The notes under the pieces were generated by a model. It searched no databases. It was not told the origin of the DNA and worked only from the letters and a program-made list of their open reading frames with translations. From assembly GCA_963820495.1 (NCBI GenBank), contig CAWGAF010000002.1, positions 372,001 to 436,000 of the forward strand: a stretch of DNA of 64,000 nt, written 5' to 3'. Below are positions 9,439 through 19,142 of the stretch, piece after piece (within the stretch, counting starts at the first letter, position 1; each line of letters begins with the position of its first letter). This DNA comes from JBBIPA01 sp963820495 (GTDB lineage: Bacteria > Chloroflexota > Dehalococcoidia > GIF9 > UBA5629). The position numbers and the translations under genes were made by a program.

Positions 9439-9876
9439 TTAAAAATACCTGGTTCCCTCCAGGAAACTATCGGCCCCTTGCTTTTTCAGTTTTCTCAGAT
9501 TCTTAAGGTTGGCATCACCATGAATAGGTTTCAGAAAGTCTAACTTAGCACAGGTCTCAAATTCGCCACACTCCCAGCACCCTATAATATTCTTCTTCTG
9601 GCAGCAGATTCTGGGCTTGCAAGAAGGATTACCACCTCCAACCCGACAGGCCCTTTTGCATCGTAACCTGACCATGGCACCTAATACTTCGTAGCATTGC
9701 TCGTAGTTTTTAAATTCCTTAAAGTATTTGGATAATCCCTGGGAGACCACATCAAACTTTGCCTCTCTCAGCTTTTTCCGCAGGTCTCTGGCTAAATCAG
9801 CGATCTCACCCTTATAGTTAAAACAGTCCCCGCAATACAAACCACAGTAGCCGATTAAATCTCTATTATTCTCCAT
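9439..9876 (-). CDS. DUF3795 domain protein, cysteine-rich
   Basis: A 145-residue cysteine-rich protein of the DUF3795 family. It opens with GYCGLYCGDCFNYKG (about residues 8-22). A second set follows: RCKRACRVGGGNPSCKPRICC and IIGCWECGEFETC (about 80-122). The spaced cysteines suggest binding of zinc or Fe-S, as in other DUF3795 proteins of anaerobes; no reaction is established. It is the last gene of the plsX-degV direction, 46 bases past degV, and may be co-transcribed. Confidence 0.85.
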   Translation of the reverse strand: MENNRDLIGYCGLYCGDCFNYKGEIADLARDLRKKLREAKFDVVSQGLSKYFKEFKNYEQCYEVLGAMVRLRCKRACRVGGGNPSCKPRICCQKKNIIGCWECGEFETCAKLDFLKPIHGDANLKNLRKLKKQGADSFLEGTRYF

Positions 9877-9922
9877 GCTAAGCCCTCTTCTTTCCCATGC
9901 CTAATTGACACATACCAACGGT

Positions 9923-10762
9923 TTACTGGTCGCCCAGTACGACTACCACCAGAAGATTGGGACCGGTATGACTGCCGATGACGGGGCTGGTCCGTGACCT
10001 GATGATGCGCTCTTTGGGGAACTTACTGCTAATCCGTTCAATCAGGTTCTCGGCATCATCAACAGCCTTATAATAAGCTACCGACAGCTCTTCAATATTT
10101 TTATAGCCCATGACAAAGTCATATAAATACTCCAGCGCTTCATCCCGAGAGCGTGCTCTGCCAAAAGATGCTACCTCACCATCCTTAACGCCCAGGATAG
10201 GATGTATGTGCATCATACCTCCCAGTGCAGCTTGTACCTTGTTGATACGCCCGCCTCTCTTCAGATATTCCAGAGTGTCGAATATAGAGCGGGTCGCCAA
10301 ACGTTTCATGTCCCGACGCACCAGATTTAATATGTCATCGAGATTGGCTCCCTCACGGGCTGCTTTGGCAGCCTTCATGACCAGAAACCCTTGCGCCATA
10401 ATTACCCATTGAGAATCAAGGACTTCCACCCGGCATTTCTTGGTCATTAGTTCAACAGCTAGTTTTGCCGCATTGTACAGTCCACTGAGCTTGGAACTAA
10501 GCGCAATGTGCAGTATCTCGTCCGCTTCTTCAGCCGCCTTATCGTAGGCATTAACAAAATCACCAGGTGGTGGTATTGCTGTGGTAGGAAACACCTTGCT
10601 GGTCTCCAATTTCTGGTAGAATTCCTCAGTAGAAATGTCAACTCCGTCACGATAGACCTCGGTGCCAAAGTGCACGGGCAATGGAATTACCGTAATACCC
10701 AATTCCTTGACTATTTGCGCTGGTAAATCACAAACACTTTCAGTAATAATCTTTACGGTCAT
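9923..10762 (-). CDS. DegV family fatty-acid-binding protein
   Basis: A 279-residue DegV/FakB-type protein. It shows the N-terminal ITESVCDLP, the Ser-containing FPTTAIPPPGDF and the lipid-binding ALSSKLSGLYNAAKLA motif (about 87-102), then RSIFDTLEYLKRGGRI and a C-terminal SHTGPNLLVVVVLG. Family members bind a fatty acid and present it to a kinase for activation. It lies 40 bases after plsX, which makes a role in phospholipid synthesis from acyl phosphate plausible. No fatty acid kinase (FakA) gene is seen nearby. Confidence 0.92.
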   Translation of the reverse strand: MTVKIITESVCDLPAQIVKELGITVIPLPVHFGTEVYRDGVDISTEEFYQKLETSKVFPTTAIPPPGDFVNAYDKAAEEADEILHIALSSKLSGLYNAAKLAVELMTKKCRVEVLDSQWVIMAQGFLVMKAAKAAREGANLDDILNLVRRDMKRLATRSIFDTLEYLKRGGRINKVQAALGGMMHIHPILGVKDGEVASFGRARSRDEALEYLYDFVMGYKNIEELSVAYYKAVDDAENLIERISSKFPKERIIRSRTSPVIGSHTGPNLLVVVVLGDQ

Positions 10763-10802
10763 CTTCGATACCTCCTGCCCTCAAAAGATTTTTTAGACTA
10801 TA

Positions 10803-11816
10803 CTATGAAATCGACTTCTGAATTTTTTCGAGTTCGTCTCTGAGTTTATCCACGAAGCCGCTTTCCACAGCCATTTTGGTGTTCTTGATAGTACCTACGA
10901 CTTGAGCAGCACGGCTGTTTCCATGAGCCACTGAAGCTACTCCATTCACCCCCACTAATGGACCACCACCCATCGCCACCGCAGGGCTTAATAGTCGATA
11001 TAGCTTCTGGCTGGTTTTCTCCAGAGCTTCTGCTGGAAGAGCGTCTTTTAGTTCTTTGCCCAGCCAGCGGCTCAAGGCATGTCCCAGACCTTCAGAGTAT
11101 TTAACCAGCACATTGCCCACAAAGCCATCACAGACAATAACATTTGCCTTTCCAAATACGATGTCCATGCCTTCCACATTGCCAATAAAATTCAAACCGC
11201 TCTTCTTTAACAGGGGATAAGCTTCCTTGGCCAGATCATTTCCCTTGCCTTCCTCGGTACCGACATTTAACAGCCCGATAGTGGGATTATCAATGCCGTG
11301 AAATATTCTGGCGTATACGCTGCCTGCCACGGCAAAGTTCACTAATTGGTATGGTTTAATACCTACGTTGGCGCCGAGATCAAGGACTACCGTGTTTGGT
11401 GCCAGACTCAAAAAGGCACCACAAGCCATTGGGCGCTCAATTCCCGGCAAGGTGCCCAGATACTGCAAAGCACAGACCATCGAGGCACCAGTATTACCTG
11501 CGCTAGCCACGGCATCAGCCTTGCCTTCTTTAACCAGCCTGGTGGCTACAGCTACCGAGTTGTTAGGTCTTCGCATAACGGCAAATGCCGGCTCTTCTCC
11601 ATCTCTAATAACATCACTTGCGTCTACAATGCTAACCTCTAGATCGCTGGTATCATGGTTACTGATTTCTTTTTCCACTTCCTTGACAGGGCCAGTGAAA
11701 ATAATAGCGACTCCTAACTCCCTTGCTGCTTGTATGGCTCCTTTTACTATTTCCACCGGAGCAAAATCACCACCTACGGCATCAACAGCAATGGTAAGTT
11801 TACCCTGTTTGGTCAT
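10803..11816 (-). CDS. plsX: phosphate acyltransferase PlsX
   Basis: A 337-residue PlsX that makes acyl phosphate from acyl-ACP for phosphatidic acid synthesis. It starts with ITIAVDA-like KLTIAVDAVGGDFAP, and contains RRPNNSVAVATRLVKEG, DAVASAGNTGASM, LLNVGTEEGKG and CDGFVGNVLVKYSEG. The length is normal. An AGGAGG lies just upstream of the ATG. A strong promoter with an overlapping 23-bp dyad is found just upstream (11855-11903), so the gene is probably under repressor control. It leads the operon plsX-degV-DUF3795. Confidence 0.95.
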   Translation of the reverse strand: MTKQGKLTIAVDAVGGDFAPVEIVKGAIQAARELGVAIIFTGPVKEVEKEISNHDTSDLEVSIVDASDVIRDGEEPAFAVMRRPNNSVAVATRLVKEGKADAVASAGNTGASMVCALQYLGTLPGIERPMACGAFLSLAPNTVVLDLGANVGIKPYQLVNFAVAGSVYARIFHGIDNPTIGLLNVGTEEGKGNDLAKEAYPLLKKSGLNFIGNVEGMDIVFGKANVIVCDGFVGNVLVKYSEGLGHALSRWLGKELKDALPAEALEKTSQKLYRLLSPAVAMGGGPLVGVNGVASVAHGNSRAAQVVGTIKNTKMAVESGFVDKLRDELEKIQKSIS

Positions 11817-11854
11817 AAGTGCTACCTCCTCACTCAGACTTCGTAGCTGAAGTA

Positions 11855-11877
11855 AATACCTAGTAGTGCTAGGTATT
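11855..11877. promoter_or_regulatory. perfect dyad operator at the plsX promoter
   Basis: Two perfect 9-base arms (AATACCTAG and CTAGGTATT) are separated by 5 bases. They sit 39 bases upstream of the plsX ATG and overlap the -10 box and predicted start of transcription. The position is that of a classic repressor site. The sequence vaguely resembles FapR sites (TTAGTACC type) known from Firmicutes, but the match is weak and no FapR gene is in the window. Confidence 0.6.
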
Positions 11878-11903
11878 ATCTAATTTCAGGTGAGACTTGT
11901 CAA
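11875..11903 (-). promoter_or_regulatory. sigma-70 type promoter of plsX
   Basis: On the minus strand TTGACA (11898-11903) and GATAAT (11875-11880) are separated by exactly 17 bases. The predicted start is near 11868, inside the dyad at 11855-11877, about 50 bases before the plsX start codon. Confidence 0.75.
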
Positions 11904-12014
11904 TACTTTTGTTCGAAGAAGATAACTCTAGTGGTTAGAAACGCCTTGGTTCTAAACTAGGATCAAAGATTTATCTTCTGGGATTTTGTATAAAATAAAA
12001 CAAGAACCTAGTTT

Positions 12015-12048
12015 AAAAAAGCAGTGGGCTTTTAAAAAGCCCACTGCT
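12015..12048 (-). terminator. intrinsic terminator of the corrinoid methyltransferase operon
   Basis: A nearly perfect 14-bp stem (AGCAGTGGGCTTTT and its complement, 12020-12048) is followed on the minus strand by six T residues. It lies about 80 bases beyond the stop of the UroD-like gene at 12129. Confidence 0.85.
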
Positions 12049-12128
12049 ACAAAGGAGGATGGTGAAAAGGTATGGCCACAAGTTTTCAAATTTTGTCAGT
12101 CAACATCCCTCACAGAGAATACTATCAA

Positions 12129-13391
12129 CTATCGGTAGACACCATATTCTTTGGTGAAATTAACCCATACTTTCACAAGAGCGGGATTGGCATCATCCAT
12201 AATAGATCTCGGTCCCATGATAAAGCCTCCTCCCTTAGCCACCACATCAATAAGTTTTTTGGCATATTCTTTTACTGATTCGGGAGTCCCTGTTTGCAAT
12301 AGAGAGAGAGGCATCATCCCAGAAATGCACATGGTATTGACTAGGGCTTCTTTAGCTTTATATATATCCGTTTTATCGAAAAGCCCCAGAATCTTTCCCC
12401 TGGGCAGCTCAGCCAGATACTTCAGCCGAGCCGTATAATCACCTTCAAAGAATGGACAAGGGGTTAATCCGTTATCCACTAAAGTCAGAATTAGCGTCTT
12501 CAGGCTAGGCCAATAAAAGGTCTCAAACTGCTTTAATGACATGAAACCATCGGCTCCTCTGTGAAGGGGAATAAATACTCCTCGATTCCCGCTCATTTTA
12601 GTGCCGGATACCGCCAGATCGATCATCATTGGCAGTAGTTTGTCAATAGCTTTGAGTAGCTTCTCAGGTTGCCTATACATGTCCAGCATTAAACCCTTCA
12701 TACCTCGCAGGGTATCCGAAAGAACATCAAAAGGCGCCAGTGTAATTGCTCCCGCTGAACAAGGGAAACCCAGGTCAATCATGTCTTTCTGGAATTTGGC
12801 AACAGCGGAGTTATGTCTTAATATGGCACGCCCGGCTTTATAAAAAGACTCGAAGGCACGGGTAAACTCTGGGATTGCCACTACGGAGGTCAAGGGCATA
12901 CCGAAATATCCCAGCAGTAACCCTTTTATGGGGGGAAGCATCTTAAATTGCCCGAGGGTACCAAATATTCGTGGCAAATATGTCCTGATAGTATAGTCTG
13001 AGGGGTCATCAATAAAAGCATCATATTCATCTGCTTTCATATACTCACCTTCAACGAACTGGAAGGTGTGATGGGGAGAAACTCCATGGCCTGGCCATTT
13101 AAGCTGTTTGCAGTCTACGGCTTCAAGTGCATCCCCGGGAGTATGTATAGCGTGCCCCGGGTTAAAATACATATCCGGCTCAAGGTCCATAATCGTTTTC
13201 TTATAAGCTGAAAACAATTTTTTATCATCATACATCGCGTCTTTACAGGTGATACCGGCATACCTTGCCGGGAAGAAGCCCAAATCCTGAAACCAGATGG
13301 GCACTCTGTCAGGTACCTTCAACTGGATGGCATCTTGTACCCGCTTGGTTCTTTCTCTATAGAGTTCTTCTCCTTTTCCTCCCATTCTCAT
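12129..13391 (-). CDS. uroporphyrinogen decarboxylase-fold methyltransferase (MtaA/CmuA/MtbA-like)
   Basis: A 420-residue protein of the UroD/MtaA superfamily (TIM barrel), for example VPDRVPIWFQDLGFFPARYAG near the N terminus and GLTPCPFFEGDYTARLKYLAELPRG-type segments near the C terminus. In this family members that sit with corrinoid proteins move methyl groups between corrinoid and a thiol or tetrahydrofolate, using zinc. The His/Cys zinc ligands could be in TPCPFFEGD (about 303-311). It overlaps the upstream corrinoid protein by four bases (ATGA), so the pair is coupled. The methyl donor is unknown. True heme-pathway HemE is unlikely given the partner. Confidence 0.8.
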   Translation of the reverse strand: MRMGGKGEELYRERTKRVQDAIQLKVPDRVPIWFQDLGFFPARYAGITCKDAMYDDKKLFSAYKKTIMDLEPDMYFNPGHAIHTPGDALEAVDCKQLKWPGHGVSPHHTFQFVEGEYMKADEYDAFIDDPSDYTIRTYLPRIFGTLGQFKMLPPIKGLLLGYFGMPLTSVVAIPEFTRAFESFYKAGRAILRHNSAVAKFQKDMIDLGFPCSAGAITLAPFDVLSDTLRGMKGLMLDMYRQPEKLLKAIDKLLPMMIDLAVSGTKMSGNRGVFIPLHRGADGFMSLKQFETFYWPSLKTLILTLVDNGLTPCPFFEGDYTARLKYLAELPRGKILGLFDKTDIYKAKEALVNTMCISGMMPLSLLQTGTPESVKEYAKKLIDVVAKGGGFIMGPRSIMDDANPALVKVWVNFTKEYGVYR

Positions 13392-14020
13392 TTACCTCCT
13401 AGCCACTCTTTAGCCAGTGTAACTGCCGCCACTGCATCTGGCCTGTAGGCATCGGCACCAGTGTATTTTCTTACCTCCTCATCAATCTGCCCGCCTCCAA
13501 TCATAATCTTAACTTTGTCCCTCAAGCCGGCAGCTTTTATTGCCTCGATTGTATCCTTCATAGCATCGAAAGCCAGGGTCAAGAACCCGCTTAGTCCTAT
13601 GATAGGAGCTTTAGTTTCTTTCAGTTTCTCAACAAACTTCTTTGCAGGAACATCTACACCAAGGTCGATTACTTCAAAGCCGCTGATGTCCATCATGAAC
13701 GCAACAATGTCTTTACCGATATCGTGTATATCACCAGCTACAGTGCCCAGTATGAACGTTCCCAGTTTCTGTGATTGAACAGCCTCGGTTAGTTTGGGTT
13801 TAACCATCTCCGAAATCTGCTTCAGTATTTCACCGGAATAAATTAGGTCTGGGATGAAGTACTCGCCACTGGCAAAGCGCTTGCCCACAACCTCCATGGC
13901 ACTTCGGCTGTCCCCCAGGATTTTTATGGCGTCATCACCTTTATCCAGTCTTTCTTTGGCTATTTGCAGCGCTTCTTCTTCCTTTAAGTCTGACATTGCT
14001 TTGACCAGGTCTCCAGCCAT
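13388..14020 (-). CDS. corrinoid (B12-binding) methyltransferase protein, MtaC/MtbC-like
   Basis: A 210-residue two-domain corrinoid protein. The N-terminal helical cap (about 1-85, B12-binding-2 type) is followed by a Rossmann B12-binding domain with the cobalt-ligand motif TVAGDIHDIGKDIV (about 93-106), then IGLSGFLT and MIGGGQIDEE. The base-off/His-on histidine is in DIHDIG. It carries the methyl group for the UroD-like enzyme that overlaps it by four bases. The RACo-type activator at 56360 could reduce its cobalt. No cognate substrate-specific methyltransferase is adjacent. Confidence 0.92.
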   Translation of the reverse strand: MAGDLVKAMSDLKEEEALQIAKERLDKGDDAIKILGDSRSAMEVVGKRFASGEYFIPDLIYSGEILKQISEMVKPKLTEAVQSQKLGTFILGTVAGDIHDIGKDIVAFMMDISGFEVIDLGVDVPAKKFVEKLKETKAPIIGLSGFLTLAFDAMKDTIEAIKAAGLRDKVKIMIGGGQIDEEVRKYTGADAYRPDAVAAVTLAKEWLGGK

Positions 14021-14221
14021 AATCCTTTGCTTCCTCCTCTAAGATAACAGCATCAGTTTGCTATTCTAAGTGAATTAAGTTGCTGATTCGATGTACCTTC
14101 GTATTCTACTACAAATCACCAAACATAAGAAGACGAGGATATATCTATTTACACTGCAATTAACTAACTGCTAAAACAAGAGCCCACAAAGCTTCCAAAA
14201 TGCCGCTAAGTTGGATTGGCT

Positions 14222-15397
14222 TCAGAGCATCTGCATAGCCATGATTCGATCCAGGACAGGGGCTCCGCCACCATGAAGCGTAGAGAAATGGTTACGGAAA
14301 TACCTTTCAATGGGCAATTCCTTTTGCACCCCCAAGCCAGCCCAGATTTCCAGTGCATCTATAAAAATTTTAGATAAAATGTCCGATATAAACGCCTTAG
14401 CCAGGAAAACCATCTTGGGGTCAAACTCATGCTGATTGTCCCAAGCCCAGGCAATTTTTTGAACAAGCGCCCGGGAAGCTTCTATGCCTACATGCATATC
14501 GGCAATTCTGGTGCCAACATTAACATGCTCAATAATCGGTTTACCTCCCTGTATCCTGGTCTTGGCATGTTCTTTGGTTTCTTCATAACATGTTCGGGCT
14601 TCCCCGATGCCTGCGGTTATAACCAGAAGGCAATCTTCCAGAAAACTTGCCGAATGGGCACCGTACATCGTTTCTGCCTCCCCTACGGCATAGCGCGCTG
14701 GTACTCTTAGGTTCTCCATTATTACTTCGGCACGAGATTCCATCCTGCCACCCATCTCGTCATCGACATGTCCAATAGTAAGCCCTGGAGTCCCGGCACG
14801 CACCAGAAATGCTTTTATGGCTTGACTTATCGGTTTATTTTTATCAGTTCTAGCCCAGACATAAAATAGCTTAGCCACCGCTGCCTGGGTGATGAAACGT
14901 TTCATACCGTTTATGACATACTCATCCCCATCTAGGTAGGCAAAAGTCTTCAAGGTTGCACCCGGCTCGTCATAAGGGAGATTGGTATCAGAGCCGTGCT
15001 CTGGCTCGGTCATGGCATGCGCAATTACATAAGTATCATCATTCATAAATTCCGGAATAAATTCTTTCTTTTGCTCCTCATTCAGAACCCTCTCCAGAAA
15101 ATGAACTTTTTGCAGATGAGTGGCAACCCCTTTGCCAAAAGAAGCATCTCCTGCTCCCAACTCTTCACAAACAATCACCTGAGTAAGTCGACCAGCTCCC
15201 CCACCACCCCACTTCTGAGAAAGCGGAAGTGCTAACAATCCCATAGCATGGGCCTTCTTCCACAAGTCCCAGGGAAAGCGGTCTTTGGGGTCTACTCGCC
15301 TATTTAATTCGGCAGCAACGGGTTTTACCTCTTTTTTGGCAAACTCTCTGGCGGTTGCTTGCAGCATAAGCTGTTCTTCACTCAAACGAAAATCCAT
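14222..15397 (-). CDS. acyl-CoA dehydrogenase family protein
   Basis: A 391-residue FAD-dependent acyl-CoA dehydrogenase. It has the N-terminal helical domain (DFRLSEEQLMLQATAREFA), the FAD-contacting AHAMTEPEHGSDTN (about 130-143), the beta domain VINGMKRFITQAAVAKLF, and the C-terminal domain ending ERYFRNHFSTLHGGGAPVLD. The usual flavin-loop IYEGT-like motif is replaced by LHGGGAP. The catalytic Glu could not be assigned with confidence. It dehydrogenates an acyl-CoA of unknown chain. It is monocistronic, with no ETF genes nearby. Confidence 0.88.
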   Translation of the reverse strand: MDFRLSEEQLMLQATAREFAKKEVKPVAAELNRRVDPKDRFPWDLWKKAHAMGLLALPLSQKWGGGGAGRLTQVIVCEELGAGDASFGKGVATHLQKVHFLERVLNEEQKKEFIPEFMNDDTYVIAHAMTEPEHGSDTNLPYDEPGATLKTFAYLDGDEYVINGMKRFITQAAVAKLFYVWARTDKNKPISQAIKAFLVRAGTPGLTIGHVDDEMGGRMESRAEVIMENLRVPARYAVGEAETMYGAHSASFLEDCLLVITAGIGEARTCYEETKEHAKTRIQGGKPIIEHVNVGTRIADMHVGIEASRALVQKIAWAWDNQHEFDPKMVFLAKAFISDILSKIFIDALEIWAGLGVQKELPIERYFRNHFSTLHGGGAPVLDRIMAMQML

Positions 15398-15556
15398 TGT
15401 ACTCTGCCTCCATTCAAATCGAGTTTATCGCCGTGTTTTATTTGTTCCAAAGTACAAAGACTAAAACAACAAAACCAGGTGTTCATCAGGGAGTCGTAGA
15501 ACTATGGCGGTGACAAGAAATATCAACCAGAACAATAGTGCCAGGCTGTAACAAGA

Positions 15557-16255
15557 CTACTCCCTATTAAATGCATACTTCCAGACTACAGCAGCTATAA
15601 TTCCCCCTACTATGGGGGCAACCCAAAAGAGCCAGAGCTGGGAAAGCGCAGCATCACCGACAAAGACAGCCGGTCCCAGACTTCTTGCTGGATTAACTGA
15701 TGCGCCAGTAATAGGAATCCCAACAAGATAGATAATTACCAGCGACATGCCAATGGATAACCCTGCGAATCCCTCAGGTGCTCTTTTACTGGTAGAACCA
15801 AAAATTACGAAGAGAAACAACGCAGTGAGAACAATCTCAGCAACCAAGCAGGCCAACATTGAATATCCTGCTGGGGACTGGACTCCGTAGCCGTTCTGCC
15901 CCAATCCACCAGCTGCCACTGTATAGCCCGGCTTACCTATGGCGATTGCCATCAATATCGCTGCCGCAATAATGGCACCGACGCATTGGGCGATAACATA
16001 AAAAATGGTATCCCTTCCTTTCATTTTGCCCGCAACCAACATGGCAATGCTCACTGCTGGATTGACATGGCACCCCGATATTTTCCCGATAGCATATACC
16101 ATTGCCAGCAGTGTTAATCCGAATGCAAACGATATCCCCAGAAATCCTATATATTTCCCCGCAATAACAGCACTGCCACAGCCAATAAGCACCAAGGCAA
16201 ATGTTCCGATCAACTCGGCAGCGTATTTCTTGATAGCTTCAGTGGTTATAATCAT
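15557..16255 (-). CDS. MIP family channel (aquaporin)
   Basis: A 232-residue six-helix channel of the MIP family with both NPA boxes: HVNPAVSIA (about 66-74) and SVNPARSLG (about 182-190). The residue before the second-box region and the length favour an AqpZ-like water channel over a longer glycerol facilitator, but selectivity is an inference. It stands alone. Its ATG is preceded by a weak AGGAG-like GGAGCGG. Confidence 0.92.
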   Translation of the reverse strand: MIITTEAIKKYAAELIGTFALVLIGCGSAVIAGKYIGFLGISFAFGLTLLAMVYAIGKISGCHVNPAVSIAMLVAGKMKGRDTIFYVIAQCVGAIIAAAILMAIAIGKPGYTVAAGGLGQNGYGVQSPAGYSMLACLVAEIVLTALFLFVIFGSTSKRAPEGFAGLSIGMSLVIIYLVGIPITGASVNPARSLGPAVFVGDAALSQLWLFWVAPIVGGIIAAVVWKYAFNRE

Positions 16256-16493
16256 TACCGCTCCTTTTTAAGCTTTTCTGTACACCAAAGCGATAAAATA
16301 CTATAACTACCCTTCGATGTCAACATATTCGCTATTGACAATTAATTCATACAGTACCCCAAACCGCAACGGCGTTCCTTTTTCGATTAATTTTCAAGAT
16401 TGTACACTCTCCATCTTATGCACAAATGACAAACCCCGATAAGTGCTACAATAAAAAGTTATAGAAGAAGAAGTAACAAAAGAACGTTAAGAT

Positions 16494-17251
16494 AAGGAGT
16501 GACTATGTTTAAAGTAAAGGCAACTGTAATCGATTTCCTGGGGGACGAAAAGAGGAATCCATGCCACTTTAATCACAAGATCGGTGACGAATTCGCCTAT
16601 GACGGAGAAAAATTTCTGGGAAGGATATGCCCGAATGTATTACCAATGCTTATCCCAAAGCTTGTAGCGCTATATGCGGCTGGGCACAGGTACGTACAGC
16701 CAGAATACTACTTTCCATTCTGGTATGCTCCTCGCAGCATAAGGGATGAAAGCATGAAGAAATACGATGGTGTTGGGTGGAAGTCGATAAAGCAAAAGGT
16801 AGTCGACCCTCCATTTAGTCTGGCAAGCTTACAGCCTCCAGATGCATTTCTGTATCCACCACCCGAGGAAAGAACTGTGATTAAAGACATAACAGTGATT
16901 TGTCCGGATACTAGAACTTCTGCACTCTTTAAACTTGAAGCCTTTGATTTAAACGATTGTGGTGATAGTATCCCCTATTTTCGGAAGCAGATGCTGATAT
17001 TAAAAATTGTTCAAACTAACCCAGCAATTGATGTAGATAAAATACGTGACAAGCTTTCACGTGAGCAACGAGAAGAGGTATATCCTCTAGCTGCTCCAGT
17101 CCTGATAAGAGGATTAGTAGATGAGCTAGAATCTATCAGCTATCTGGAAATCCAGAGTGGGAAAGCATATATAACCAAGAAGGGAGAGAGTAAACTCGAA
17201 GATTTTAAGGCGAGCCTCTCTGAGGAAGAGAAAAAAGCACTGGCGCTATAA
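16494..17251 (+). CDS. TIGR04076-like protein with C-terminal winged-helix-like region
   Basis: The gene proper begins at ATG 16505; the coordinates include its ribosome binding site AAGGAG (16494-16499), which lies 5 bases upstream and rules out the GTG overlapping it. The N-terminal half (about 1-95) resembles the small TIGR04076 family (FKVKATVIDFLG, a CHF/HKIGDEF turn, GRICPNVLPMLIPKL). The C-terminal half (about 165-245) is predicted helix-rich with a wing-like ISYLEIQSGKAYITKKGE. No catalytic site is evident. Function is unknown. The gene converges on the CocE/NonD gene and their stop codons overlap slightly. Confidence 0.7.
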
Positions 17252-19042
17252 CTTATTGGGAATAACAGGCAATAGCAAGTATGACGGGTACTTTGCATTA
17301 TGGTAGATTTTATGCACTACCGTTTTGCTGCTGCATATATGGTACGGTATATATTCAACATTAGTTAAACCTGCTGTCCCAGTTGGCAGGTCCAGGCAGG
17401 TAATATCCAGACAGATGCGATGCCCTTTCTCAAATAGATTGGCGGTAGACGAGATTTCTATCGCATATTCGTTTATTTCGCCGGGAACAATAGGTTTCCA
17501 TGCCTTTCTTGTAAGAGGATGCCAAGGTTTCCAGGGTTTCGACTTTTTAGTATCCAGAGCTCTATGAGATGCTTTAAGCCAGCCTCGCGTTAATTCCCTT
17601 TCTGGTAGATTGGTCGGAACAAAGATTTCTCCCTCCCTTGCCGTTCTCACAGATACGTCTGGACCTATGTCCTTCAGTATCACTATCCAGTTGGTATCGT
17701 CCTGGTCGATTGAAGCATAAAGGTATAAGGCAATTGGCCCTATAACCAGCGTATCCTCCGGTAAGGGGTCAGTCATATACCTGAGCCGCTCTACTTTTCG
17801 TGTCTGGGTAAGTGGCATTTGAACAAAAGCATCGGGATCATCATAGCCATCTCGACCTGAGGCAGTGAAGGGCTCTGTCCGTAGACGCTCCCAGCTGTGC
17901 AGATAGTATTTTGTCCATTTGGTTTCGGGCAGAGGCCAATCATCTCCATAGCGCCACTCATTGGCTCCCATAACCCAGACCTTTACTGGAGGCTCGTCCA
18001 TGATACCAGTGTCAATACCTTTAAGCCAGTAGTCATACCACCTTACAACCTCATCATGGAATGAATGAAATGGGCGTTCCAGATGGGCTGGCCCTGTAAA
18101 CATCAATTTCTTGGGCACATTAATCCCCCAGTACCAGTGCTGTGATCCTTGCATGTGTGTCTTATAGGTATATGAGTACCACCCCGTGCCCGTATAAGTC
18201 GGAATTTTTATCTTCTTGAATTTTTCCTCGGTAGCTTTTACTACGTCTTCCGCTTCGAATGGGTCTATAAGCGTATAAAAGATGAGGGGCATATGCTGCC
18301 CTTTCATGGTAAGCACATTATATAAGTGGGCATACATTTTATAGTCCGGATTATCCATAGCTTCTTTCCACAGGCGTTCTATTTCAGGGGGGAGAGGTCC
18401 GGGTCTGCCTTTCACACCGTGAATGACACTAAACTGTTCTAGAAAATAGAACATAGTCTGAATAACTCCTCCAGGGTGAGTATCACGGAATCCCAACCCA
18501 CCACCATAAGCACCGGCTGCATCGTACGGGAATATTGCCTTCAGATGTGGCGGCTGCAGTATAGCAGCTTCCCACTGCGACGCGGCAAAACCAGATATCC
18601 CTAACATGCCGACATTACCGTCACACCAGGATTGCTGCGCTATCCATTCTATAAGGTCATAGAAATCCCACTCCGGAGACCCACCATCTTCTGACTTACC
18701 TACTCCTCTAGGATTACCGATAACATGAATGTATCCACTGGATACGATGTAATCAGTATCACCAGCTTCTATAGGACCCATCCAAAGGGTTGACCAGGCT
18801 GGTTGTGGAGGAAGTGCCTTTGCCACTTCGGGACTCTGAAGGTCTTTATTATGAAAAGCAATGGACAATATCGCAGGCAATTTTTTTCCCACAGCGTCAG
18901 GACGGTAAATGTCAACACACAAATGAACCCCATCACGCATAGGAACCATAACGTCCCTCTCCTGGATCATCCTGTCATATTTTAATTGTGGCTTATATGT
19001 ACCTGAGGATCCGGACTCGGAAGTTTTCATTTTCTTATTCAT
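17246..19042 (-). CDS. CocE/NonD family acyl hydrolase (X-Pro dipeptidyl-peptidase-like)
   Basis: A 598-residue serine hydrolase of the CocE/NonD family. The N-terminal alpha/beta domain has MVPMRDGVHLCVDIYRP (about 33-49), the nucleophile elbow GMLGISGFAASQW with Ser at about 160, and a catalytic His in the region GPAHLERPFHSFHDE. The C-terminal jelly-roll domain carries LYLYASIDQDDTNWIVIL and ends with IEISSTANLFEKGHRICLDI. Family members cleave esters or amides such as cocaine, glutaryl-acylase substrates or X-Pro peptides; the substrate here is unknown. No signal peptide is seen. The upstream region has no obvious operon partner. Confidence 0.88.
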   Translation of the reverse strand: MNKKMKTSESGSSGTYKPQLKYDRMIQERDVMVPMRDGVHLCVDIYRPDAVGKKLPAILSIAFHNKDLQSPEVAKALPPQPAWSTLWMGPIEAGDTDYIVSSGYIHVIGNPRGVGKSEDGGSPEWDFYDLIEWIAQQSWCDGNVGMLGISGFAASQWEAAILQPPHLKAIFPYDAAGAYGGGLGFRDTHPGGVIQTMFYFLEQFSVIHGVKGRPGPLPPEIERLWKEAMDNPDYKMYAHLYNVLTMKGQHMPLIFYTLIDPFEAEDVVKATEEKFKKIKIPTYTGTGWYSYTYKTHMQGSQHWYWGINVPKKLMFTGPAHLERPFHSFHDEVVRWYDYWLKGIDTGIMDEPPVKVWVMGANEWRYGDDWPLPETKWTKYYLHSWERLRTEPFTASGRDGYDDPDAFVQMPLTQTRKVERLRYMTDPLPEDTLVIGPIALYLYASIDQDDTNWIVILKDIGPDVSVRTAREGEIFVPTNLPERELTRGWLKASHRALDTKKSKPWKPWHPLTRKAWKPIVPGEINEYAIEISSTANLFEKGHRICLDITCLDLPTGTAGLTNVEYIPYHICSSKTVVHKIYHNAKYPSYLLLPVIPNKL

Positions 19043-19142
19043 TTGGAACTCCTGAAGATTGATAAGGATACAATAGGTGGCAGATTCTCATTTGACGGTG
19101 CAATTATACTGTAGAGTTTTGCACTAAGTAAATATATTCAAA

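Noticed and set aside
12072..12278. Plus-strand ORF with AAGGAGG upstream
   Set aside because: It mostly overlaps the 3' end of the UroD-like gene on the other strand, and its product has no recognisable features.
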